Shown here: positions 1-5,077 of the stretch, piece by piece
How positions within the stretch are numbered: the stretch's first letter is position 1
How the letters are laid out: the number at the start of each line of letters is the position of its first letter
Source of the DNA: Rhodobacterales bacterium CG2_30_65_12
GTDB taxonomy: Bacteria; Pseudomonadota; Alphaproteobacteria; Rhodobacterales; Rhodobacteraceae
Assembly: GCA_001873585.1 (NCBI GenBank)
Contig: MNZL01000172.1
Coordinates: forward strand, 1 to 6,001
DNA: 6,001 bases
Reading direction: 5' to 3'
Program-made: the position numbers and the translations under genes
The notes under the pieces: model-generated
Seen by the model: the letters and a program-made list of their open reading frames with translations, nothing else
Database searches by the model: none
What the model was told of the DNA's origin: nothing

Positions 1-10
1 CGCGAATCGC

Positions 11-24
11 CGGGCCGCGGCCCG
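11..24. repeat. Perfect 14-bp GC palindrome
   Basis: CGGGCCGCGGCCCG reads the same on both strands. It lies in the gene-free left edge. Such palindromes are not rare by chance in GC-rich DNA, so a role (operator, terminator stem or none) cannot be assigned. Confidence 0.4.
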
Positions 25-34
25 CCGATGCGCG

Positions 35-54
35 CCAACCATCTGTCAGGTTGG
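35..54. repeat. Inverted repeat CCAACC-N8-GGTTGG
   Basis: CCAACC at 35-40 and GGTTGG at 49-54 are perfect 6-bp complementary arms around an 8-base centre (ATCTGTCA). The shape fits either a small hairpin or a dimeric regulator's operator. It overlaps no supported gene. The neighbouring gene it might control lies outside the window, so its function is open. Confidence 0.35.
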
Positions 55-150
55 AACGTCTAGGGTCACAACCAGAACAGCGGCCGGCTTCGGCCCTGAC
101 CGATATTGTTGACCGCCAGATCTGCGAGCAGCAGCCTGCAGCACCGCCAC

Positions 151-225
151 TTCCCCTTCATCTTGCCACAAATATCCCGGGGGGTGAGCCCGCAGGGCGA
201 GGGGGGCAGCGCCCCCCTGACCGGG
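151..225 (-). repeat. Folded GC-rich intergenic element, copy 1 (downstream of gabD)
   Basis: The sequence shows an outer stem CCCGG (176-180) with CCGGG (221-225). It encloses two hairpins: GCCC (188-191) with GGGC (195-198) around GCA, and an 8-bp stem AGGGGGGC (200-207) with GCCCCCCT (211-218) around AGC. A second run of six G (179-184) could pair with the C run at 212-217 instead, giving an alternative fold. Read on the minus strand, the hairpins are followed by ACCCCCC, GATATTT and a purine-rich stretch containing GATGAAGG. A diverged relative of this arrangement lies at 5017-5070. The hairpin begins 14 bases past the gabD stop, so it may protect or end that transcript, but there is no U-run of a classical terminator. 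Confidence 0.6.
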
Positions 226-231
226 TGCCGC

Positions 232-1710
232 TCAGATTGCCATGCAGATGTATTTCATCTCGAGAAAATCCTCGATCCCGTGGCGACCGCCCTCGCGGCC
301 CAGCCCCGATTGCTTGACCCCGCCAAACGGCGCGACCTCGGTCGAGATGATGCCGGTATTCACCCCGACAATGCCGTATTCCAACGCTTCCGCCACCTTG
401 TAGACCCGGCTGAGGTTGGTGGCGTAGAAGTAGCTTGCGAGCCCGAAGATCGTATCGTTGGCCTGGGCGATCACGTCATCTTCGTCCTTGAAGCTGAACA
501 GTGGCGCGAGCGGGCCGAACGTTTCTTCCTCGGCAAATTCCATCTCGCGGGTCGCCCCTGTCACGATCGTCGGCGTGAAGAACAGCCCGCCCTTTTCGTG
601 CGCAGCCCCGCCTGTGATCACCTTGGCCCCCTTGGCGAGTGCATCGGCGATGTGCTCTTGCACCTTTCGCACTGCGTCTTCGCTCACCAGCGGGCCAAGT
701 GCCACGCCTTCGTCAAGCCCGTCGCCCACTTCGAGCTTGCCCACCGCGCGGGCCAGCTTCTCGGCGAAGGCGTCATACACCCCCTCCTGCACATAGAGCC
801 GGTTGGCGCAAACGCAGGTTTGCCCGTTGTTGCGGAATTTCGACGCAATCGCGCCCTCTACGGCCGCATCCAGATCGGCATCGTCAAACACGATGAAGGG
901 CGCGTTGCCGCCCAGCTCCATTGAGCATTTCTTCACCTGGTCGGCGGCCTGGCGCAAAAGGATGCGGCCCACCAAGGTGGAGCCGGTGAAGGTGATCTTG
1001 CGCACCGCGTGGTTTTCGGAAAACTCCTTGCCGATCTCGGCGGAGCGCGACGAGGTGACCACGTTGAACAATCCCTTCGGCAGCCCGGCGCGCTCGGCCA
1101 GCACGGCGAGCGCCAGCGCCGACAGCGGGGTTTCGCCAGCCGGCTTGGCCACCACGCCACAGCCGGCGGCCAGCGCCGGGCCCACCTTGCGGGTGATCAT
1201 CGCGTTGGGAAAATTCCACGGCGTTATCGCGGCCACCACGCCCACCGGCTGCTTGATCACCTGCAGCCGCATGTTGGGCAGGTGCGGCGGGATCGTCTCG
1301 CCATAAATCCGTTTGCCCTCTTCGGCGAACCATTCGATGAAGCTCGCGCCATAGGCGATCTCGCCCATCGCCTCCTTGATCGGCTTGCCCATCTCGGCGG
1401 TGAGGATGATGGCGAGATCCTGCTGGTTGTGCATCATCAGGTTGAACCAGGCGCGCAGGATGTTGGCGCGCGCCTTGGCGGTGAGCGCCTGCCAACCCTT
1501 CATCGCGGTTTCAGCCGCAGCGATGGCGCGCGCGGTCTCGGCCCGGCCAAGGTCGGCCACCTCGGCCAGCACGTCGCCCCGCGCCGGGTTGGTCACGGCA
1601 AAGGTCTTGCCGGCATCGGCGTCGATCCAGTCACCGCCCACATAGGCGCGGGTGGCGAGCAGCGAGGGGTCTTTCAGAAGTGAGGCGAGATCGGTTGCGT
1701 CGCGCGGCAT
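232..1710 (-). CDS. gabD: NAD(P)-dependent succinate-semialdehyde dehydrogenase
   Basis: The 492-residue protein oxidises succinate semialdehyde to succinate, the last step of GABA degradation, in the cytoplasm. It is full length for the family. Visible catalytic parts of the aldehyde dehydrogenase fold are PWNFPN with Asn166, the FTGST cofactor loop (241-245), MELGG with general base Glu265, and GQTCVC with nucleophile Cys299 (296-301). Next come EETFGP (395-400) and PFGGVKQSGLGREGG (461-475). Arg174 (ITRK) and Arg293 (KFRNNG) fall where known SSADHs bind the substrate carboxylate, and Ser456 is a further candidate. Cys301, two residues after the nucleophile, matches the redox-switch pair of mammalian SSADH. 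The position that is Glu in strictly NAD-dependent ALDHs is Gly192 (KPAGETP), so NADP use is plausible (inference). The start is supported by GGAG at 1717-1720 with a 6-base spacer. No gabT lies nearby. It is divergent from the hydrolase across 50 bases. Confidence 0.95.
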   Translation of the reverse strand: MPRDATDLASLLKDPSLLATRAYVGGDWIDADAGKTFAVTNPARGDVLAEVADLGRAETARAIAAAETAMKGWQALTAKARANILRAWFNLMMHNQQDLAIILTAEMGKPIKEAMGEIAYGASFIEWFAEEGKRIYGETIPPHLPNMRLQVIKQPVGVVAAITPWNFPNAMITRKVGPALAAGCGVVAKPAGETPLSALALAVLAERAGLPKGLFNVVTSSRSAEIGKEFSENHAVRKITFTGSTLVGRILLRQAADQVKKCSMELGGNAPFIVFDDADLDAAVEGAIASKFRNNGQTCVCANRLYVQEGVYDAFAEKLARAVGKLEVGDGLDEGVALGPLVSEDAVRKVQEHIADALAKGAKVITGGAAHEKGGLFFTPTIVTGATREMEFAEEETFGPLAPLFSFKDEDDVIAQANDTIFGLASYFYATNLSRVYKVAEALEYGIVGVNTGIISTEVAPFGGVKQSGLGREGGRHGIEDFLEMKYICMAI

Positions 1711-1731
1711 TTTGGTCTCCGACTATGGTTT

Positions 1732-1744
1732 GGGGCGCAGCCCC
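1732..1744. repeat. Small hairpin GGGGC-GCA-GCCCC in the divergent spacer
   Basis: A perfect 5-bp stem (1732-1736 with 1740-1744, loop GCA) sits in the 50-base spacer between gabD and the alpha/beta hydrolase. It directly abuts the hydrolase ribosome binding site on the plus-strand transcript. It resembles a shortened form of the GGGGGGC hairpin downstream of gabD. Whether it affects translation or marks a promoter is not visible from sequence alone. Confidence 0.45.
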
Positions 1745-1753
1745 GGAAGGGAG
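1745..1753 (+). promoter_or_regulatory. Ribosome binding site that sets the hydrolase start
   Basis: GGAAGGGAG lies 7 bases before ATG 1761. The frame is open further upstream, to an ATG at 1680, but that would overlap gabD and code for residues unlike the family. This site therefore decides for ATG 1761. Confidence 0.75.
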
Positions 1754-1760
1754 CTCGCCG

Positions 1761-2558
1761 ATGGATTATGATCTGGCCTATGCTAACGCGGATTTCATCC
1801 CGAATTCCAACGCCTATCCGCCACGTTGGGCGCGCGAGGCGGCTGAATTCCGCGAACGGCGCAAGGAACGTGCGCAGCTTGGAATTTCCTATGGCGAAAC
1901 CGAGCGCGAGGCTTTCGATCTGTTTCTGCCCGACGCGCCGCCGCTCGGCCTTCTCGTCTTCGTGCACGGCGGCTACTGGTTGCGGTTTGGCCGCGAGGAT
2001 TGGTCGGGCTTCGCCGCCGGGCCGGTGGCGCTGGGCTGGGCGGTGGCGATGCCGTCGTACCCGCTCGCGCCCGCCGCGCGGATCCGCGATATCACCCGCG
2101 CCGTGGGCCGGGGCATTGCCGCCTGCGCGCGCGCGGTGCCCGAAGTGCCGGTGGTGCTCACCGGGCATTCAGCGGGCGCGCACCTGGCGGCGCGGATGAA
2201 CGTGCTCGATGCGCTACTGGCCCAGGCCGTCGTGCGCCGGGTGCGCCGGGTGGTGCCGATCTCGCCGGTGGCCGATCTGCGCCCGCTCACCCGCACCCGG
2301 ATGAATGCCGATCTGCGCCTCGATGCCGCCGAGGCGCAATCCGAGAGCCCGGTGCTCGGCACTCCGCGTCACGGGTTTGAAACGCTGGTCTGGGTCGGTG
2401 CCGAGGAGCGCCCGGCGTTTCTCGACCAGGCACGCTGGCTGGTCGAAAGCTGGGACGAGGCGCGCCTGCACATCGCCCCCGGGCGGCACCATTTCGATGT
2501 GATCGAGCCGCTGAAATCCCCCGACAGCGCGATGACCCGCGCCCTTGTCGCGGATTGA
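1761..2558 (+). CDS. Alpha/beta hydrolase, kynurenine formamidase (AFMID)-like
   Basis: The 265-residue cytoplasmic serine hydrolase has the oxyanion-hole motif HGGYW (69-73) and the nucleophile elbow GHSAGAH (135-141, Ser137). A late HHFDVIEPL (243-251) places the catalytic histidine at His244. HGGYW together with HFDVIE is typical of the arylformamidase-type esterases, which hydrolyse N-formylkynurenine in tryptophan breakdown. The acid is expected in a segment like GxxDSPEF. Here the matching stretch is GAEERPAF (213-220), suggesting Glu216 in place of Asp. No other kynurenine-pathway gene is visible, so the true substrate is uncertain and 'alpha/beta hydrolase' is the safe name. The start at ATG 1761 follows the ribosome site at 1745-1753. 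A secreted-protein gene follows on the same strand after 49 bases and may be cotranscribed. Confidence 0.85.
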   Translation: MDYDLAYANADFIPNSNAYPPRWAREAAEFRERRKERAQLGISYGETEREAFDLFLPDAPPLGLLVFVHGGYWLRFGREDWSGFAAGPVALGWAVAMPSYPLAPAARIRDITRAVGRGIAACARAVPEVPVVLTGHSAGAHLAARMNVLDALLAQAVVRRVRRVVPISPVADLRPLTRTRMNADLRLDAAEAQSESPVLGTPRHGFETLVWVGAEERPAFLDQARWLVESWDEARLHIAPGRHHFDVIEPLKSPDSAMTRALVAD

Positions 2559-2597
2559 CACCCCGGGCCGGCGCGCGCACATCAGGGGCACGAAACC

Positions 2598-2601
2598 GGA
2601 G
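2598..2601 (+). promoter_or_regulatory. Ribosome binding site that sets the start of the cysteine-rich protein
   Basis: GGAG lies 6 bases before ATG 2608. It selects this start over an in-frame ATG at 2545, which would overlap the hydrolase and bury the signal peptide behind 21 charged residues. Confidence 0.7.
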
Positions 2602-2607
2602 ACAATC

Positions 2608-3393
2608 ATGCGCCCGATCCTGCCCGCCCTCGCCCTGATAATCGCGCCGCTGGCCGCGTGGGCCGAAAGCGGGATGTGCGAATACCGCCACCCGGCGCAC
2701 CCGTCCTGGGATTTCTTCGCCTCTTGCAGCGTGACCGAGACCAGTGCTGTGGGGGCGACCACGCGTGAGGTGATCGTGTCGAACGGCTCGCGCTTCACCA
2801 CCCGCGACGAACCCGGCGAGGCCAGTGTGAACGGGCGCGCGGCGCTGCGCCTCGACCGCAGTGATGCCGCCTGCTGGCGCACCGAGGCGGAAGGCGAGTT
2901 GATCTGCATCTACCCCGCCGAAACCTTCGCCCCGAGCGCGCCACCCCCGGCGGCGGGGCCGGGCAGCGATTTTGCCCCGGGCGCGCTGGCCGTCGGCAAC
3001 GCCTTCGGCGGCGGTACCAAGGGCTTCTGCCTGCTGGCCGAGGACGGCGTTCTGGTCGAGCAGGGGCCCTGTATCCGGCGCGAAAACTGCCTCGAAATCG
3101 CCGCTGGCGAGGGGGTGAGCTGCCTGGTCAACTACGATTGGCAGAGTGGGCGCACCACTGAAATGGCCAGCGCCGAGGGCTGGACCACGCTTGACGGCGC
3201 AGCGGCGATCCAGGGCGATCCCGGCTGCGTGCTCGATCCCGGCGCTGCGATCGTCTTCTGCCACTCGAAAACGGCGATCACGGCTGAAACCCACCCGGTT
3301 CTGGCACGCCTTGGAAACCAGACCCCGGCTGGCGCGGTCGCCCCTGCGCCCGAGGGAGAGGGCGCGGTGGCGGCACCGACCGGGGCCGAGTGA
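2608..3393 (+). CDS. Secreted cysteine-rich protein of unknown function
   Basis: I do not recognise this 261-residue family. The N-terminus (MRPILPALALIIAPLAAWA, cleavage expected after Ala19 in AWA-ES) is a clear Sec signal peptide, so the mature protein should be periplasmic or released. It has ten cysteines (24, 40, 89, 100, 141, 155, 161, 172, 207, 218). The even number fits disulfide-bonded folds. A Pro/Ala/Gly-rich linker (about 107-127) divides it into two halves whose cysteine spacing is alike, suggesting an internal duplication. The C-terminus (about 239-261) is again Ala/Pro/Glu rich and probably disordered. No membrane segment follows the signal peptide, and there is no lipobox cysteine. 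The gene lies 49 bases after the hydrolase on the same strand. Its TGA touches the stop of the opposing gene. Confidence 0.75.
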   Translation: MRPILPALALIIAPLAAWAESGMCEYRHPAHPSWDFFASCSVTETSAVGATTREVIVSNGSRFTTRDEPGEASVNGRAALRLDRSDAACWRTEAEGELICIYPAETFAPSAPPPAAGPGSDFAPGALAVGNAFGGGTKGFCLLAEDGVLVEQGPCIRRENCLEIAAGEGVSCLVNYDWQSGRTTEMASAEGWTTLDGAAAIQGDPGCVLDPGAAIVFCHSKTAITAETHPVLARLGNQTPAGAVAPAPEGEGAVAAPTGAE

Positions 3394-3396
3394 TCA
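3391..3396. other. Back-to-back stop codons of convergent genes (TGATCA)
   Basis: TGA at 3391-3393 ends the plus-strand cysteine-rich protein. TCA at 3394-3396 is the TGA stop of the minus-strand secreted protein. The two genes meet with no spacer base, forming the palindrome TGATCA. I see no terminator hairpin there, so the transcripts probably overlap at their 3' ends. Confidence 0.85.
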
Positions 3397-3951
3397 GCGG
3401 GCGAAGTCTTCCAGCGCCTTGATGTCAATTCCTTCGAGGATCGGGATCATCACCTCGGGCGCGGCACCCTCGGCCTGGATCAGGATCCGGTTGTCGATCA
3501 GCGTGGTCAGCTCACCGTCGTTGTCGACGTATTTTTCCCGGCCCACCCGGTGCAGCTTCATTCCCATCATGCCCGCGTTAGCGATCATGCCGCCAAACAT
3601 CGTCACCATCGGGCTGTCGGCGATCAGGGTCACGGTGACGGTCTCGCTGCCATCGGTGTAGAGCGCTTCGGAACTGGAGCCGCCGCCCAGAATCGCCAAC
3701 CCGGCGTTGGCGTCGCTCTCAGTGATCTCGCGGGTCCAGCCAGCGGGCGGCTCGGGCAGAAAGCCGGCAAGCTGCGCCGTGTTCATCGCCTGCAACAGCT
3801 GCTTGGCGTAGTCGAGCTCTTCGATCGCGTATTTGATATCGCCCTCTTCGTAGGCCTGCATCGCCGAGGAGAGCGTATCGTTCACCTCGTCGGCAAGGGC
3901 CGGGTCGGCGACGGCAACGAGAGCAAGAGCGAATAAAGTGGCGCGAAACAT
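3394..3951 (-). CDS. Small secreted protein of unknown function
   Basis: This 185-residue protein has a Sec signal peptide (MFRATLFALALVAVADPALA, cleavage expected after Ala20, ALA-DE), so it should work in the periplasm. Residues about 22-60 (TLSSAMQAYEEGDIKYAIEE and the following LDYAKQLLQAM) form an amphipathic helical pair like a single TPR-type hairpin. Then comes FLPEPPAGWTRE (64-75), and a C-terminal region with alternating hydrophobic strands (VTVTLIADSP, LHRVGREKYV, RILIQAEG). The methionine-rich segment at about 115-131 (VTMFGGMIANAGMMGM) is hydrophobic but short. There are no cysteines. I cannot name the family. ATG 3951 is chosen because it starts the signal peptide and is preceded by GGAG (3959-3962, 7-base spacer). 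An in-frame ATG at 4020 would overlap the peptidase gene. An FNR-type box and a matching -10 element lie just upstream. Confidence 0.8.
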   Translation of the reverse strand: MFRATLFALALVAVADPALADEVNDTLSSAMQAYEEGDIKYAIEELDYAKQLLQAMNTAQLAGFLPEPPAGWTREITESDANAGLAILGGGSSSEALYTDGSETVTVTLIADSPMVTMFGGMIANAGMMGMKLHRVGREKYVDNDGELTTLIDNRILIQAEGAAPEVMIPILEGIDIKALEDFAR

Positions 3952-3978
3952 GGGCGTTCTCCAAAGGTTGTACACAAA

Positions 3979-4020
3979 GCCATAGGCCGGATCATGCCTC
4001 GCGGCCTTGATCAACGTCAA
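3979..4020 (-). promoter_or_regulatory. Candidate class II FNR-type promoter of the small secreted protein
   Basis: TTGACGTTGATCAA at 4020-4007 (minus strand; TTGATCAACGTCAA on plus) fits the FnrL/FNR consensus TTGA(T/C)-N4-(A/G)TCAA at every fixed position. A TATGGC hexamer at 3984-3979 matches only three of six bases of a -10 box. If transcription begins at 3972, the box is centred at -41.5 and the hexamer sits at -12 to -7, the standard class II geometry. The leader would then be 21 bases and contain the GGAG site. An alternative sigma-70 reading is TTGACG (4020-4015) with CATGAT 18 bases on. The box overlaps the stop codon of the upstream peptidase gene. Confidence 0.5.
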
Positions 4021-5009
4021 TCCGTGCCAAACCGTTGCTGCCAGGTGGCAAGGGGATCGCCCGGTGCTGGGGTCGCGCTATGCACCCCTCTGGCGATGGC
4101 GCGCGCAAGGCAGGTGGCGGCGGCGTGGCCCAGGAGCAGCATGTCGAGATCTGGGTTGGCGAGCGGGCGCGCGCCGGTGGCGGCGGCAAACACCAGATCA
4201 CCATCAAGCGGCGTGTGGCTCGGGTGGATCGCTCGCGCCATGCCGTCATGCGCCGCCACCGCGAGCCGCGTGGCCTGCGCCTGGGTGAGCGCGGCATCGG
4301 TGGCGACGATTGCGATGGTGGTGGCGCTGCGTGGCGTGAGCTTGGTCACCGGCACGGCGCCCGGATCGAACCGCGTTACCGGCCCCAGCCCGCCGAACTC
4401 GGCGCCAAACTCCCAAACCCCGGCCCAGAACTGGCCCTCCGGTCCGGTTACGCTGCCGACAGCGTTGACCACAACGAGTGCCCCCACGGTCAGGCCGCTG
4501 TCCAGCATCAGCGAGGCCGAGCCGAGCCCGCCCTTGAGATCGGCAGTGGTCGCGCCTGCGCCCGCACCCACCGAACCGAGCCCGAACACCTCGCCCGCCG
4601 CCGCCAGGGCATCGCGCCCAAGCCGCTTGTAGGTGTTCTCGGCCCAATCCTTGTTGCCGCCATTCAACAGGTCGAAAACGATTGCGCCGGGCACGATCGG
4701 CACCCGTTGCCCGCCAACCTCGAAGCCCCGCCCCTCGGCGCGCAGCGCATCGGCCACACCCGAGGCGGCATCGAGCCCGAAGGCCGAGCCACCTGCAAGC
4801 ACCAGCGCATCCACCTCCTGCACCGTCTTGTCGGGCGCGAGCAGGTCGGTCTCGCGCGTGCCGGGTGCACCGCCCATCACATGCACGGCGGCCACAAAGG
4901 GCGCATCGCCGAGCAGCACCGTAGCCCCGGTCTTCACCCCGTCATCGGTAGCATTGCCAACGCGAAGCCCCACCACATCAGTGATCAGGTTCAGCTTTCC
5001 CGGCTGCAT
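4017..5009 (-). CDS. P1 family (S58) peptidase / amidohydrolase
   Basis: The 330-residue protein belongs to the DmpA/NylC-type Ntn-hydrolases, which cut themselves into two chains and use the new N-terminal Ser/Thr as nucleophile. Members act as aminopeptidases, beta-aminopeptidases or amide hydrolases. Family features are NLITDVVGLRVGNA (7-20), VLAGGSAFGLDAASGV (70-85), DLKGGLGSAS (157-166), VVNAVGSV (180-187), TTIAIVATDAALT (230-242) and LDGD (268-271). By analogy with NylC, Thr230 is the likely nucleophile, giving chains of 229 and 101 residues. Lys159, Asn182 and Asp269/Asp271 are likely active-site partners. The residue before the scissile bond is Ala229 (SATT), whereas NylC has Asn there. 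ATG 5009 has AAGGA at 5017-5021 with a 7-base spacer. It follows the SDR gene by 68 bases and precedes the small secreted protein by 65. There is no signal peptide, so it is cytoplasmic. Substrate unknown. Confidence 0.9.
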   Translation of the reverse strand: MQPGKLNLITDVVGLRVGNATDDGVKTGATVLLGDAPFVAAVHVMGGAPGTRETDLLAPDKTVQEVDALVLAGGSAFGLDAASGVADALRAEGRGFEVGGQRVPIVPGAIVFDLLNGGNKDWAENTYKRLGRDALAAAGEVFGLGSVGAGAGATTADLKGGLGSASLMLDSGLTVGALVVVNAVGSVTGPEGQFWAGVWEFGAEFGGLGPVTRFDPGAVPVTKLTPRSATTIAIVATDAALTQAQATRLAVAAHDGMARAIHPSHTPLDGDLVFAAATGARPLANPDLDMLLLGHAAATCLARAIARGVHSATPAPGDPLATWQQRFGTD

Positions 5010-5016
5010 GATCTTG

Positions 5017-5070
5017 TCCTTCTTTGGTCCTGAAATACCTTGCGGGGGTCCGGGGGTGCAAAACCCCCGG
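5017..5070 (-). repeat. GC-rich hairpin-TATTT intergenic element, copy 2
   Basis: CCGGGGGT (5050-5057) and ACCCCCGG (5063-5070) form a perfect 8-bp stem around GCAAA. On the minus strand it is followed by ACCCCCGC, AAGGTATTT and a purine-rich tail (ACCAAAGAAGGA). This parallels copy 1 downstream of gabD. Here the element fills the gap between the SDR stop and the peptidase start, and its tail supplies the peptidase's AAGGA ribosome site. It lacks a U-run after the stem, so read-through from the SDR gene into the peptidase gene is possible. Confidence 0.6.
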
Positions 5071-5077
5071 CCCGGCC

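Larger units (their letters stand above)
1..231. other. Left-edge intergenic stretch without a supportable gene
   Basis: I find no convincing gene here. On the plus strand the frame starting at base 1 is open from the window edge to a TAG at 61-63 (20 codons). It could be the tail of a gene that begins outside, but the residues are not recognisable. A 31-codon minus-strand reading frame at 66-161 has no good ribosome binding site and an odd composition. The stretch does hold a perfect palindrome (11-24), an inverted repeat (35-54) and the folded element downstream of gabD (151-225), each listed separately. Confidence 0.6.

Noticed and set aside
66..161. Minus-strand 31-codon frame starting near the TATTT element
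   Set aside because: ATG at 159-161 has no ribosome site at proper distance and the peptide resembles nothing known to me. Too weak to call.
200..218. Classical rho-independent terminator for gabD
   Set aside because: The stem is strong, but the minus-strand sequence after it is GC-rich with no U-run. I list it as part of an intergenic element instead.
51..317. Plus-strand 88-residue open frame at the left edge
   Set aside because: It runs through the folded GC element and into the end of gabD. The composition is Arg/Pro rich with no ribosome site or recognisable motif.
106..924. Plus-strand 272-residue open frame
   Set aside because: It lies antisense to gabD, whose catalytic motifs are intact. 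The translation is His/Arg/Gly rich with no domain, as expected of a GC-rich shadow.
1770..1800. A CATAAT hexamer as the gabD -10 element
   Set aside because: On the minus strand within the hydrolase 5' coding region there is a CATAAT, but no credible -35 at 16-18 bases upstream.
2287..3294. Minus-strand 335-residue open frame
   Set aside because: It is antisense to the hydrolase end and the cysteine-rich protein. Both plus-strand genes have ribosome sites, and one a signal peptide, while this frame is Arg/Gly-rich shadow.
4035..5033. Plus-strand 332-residue open frame
   Set aside because: It is antisense to the S58 peptidase along its whole length. The peptidase shows conserved family motifs and a ribosome site, and this frame shows neither.
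5050..5070. Terminator between the SDR and peptidase genes
   Set aside because: A perfect 8-bp stem exists, but no U-run follows on the minus strand and the next gene begins within about 40 bases. Termination cannot be claimed.
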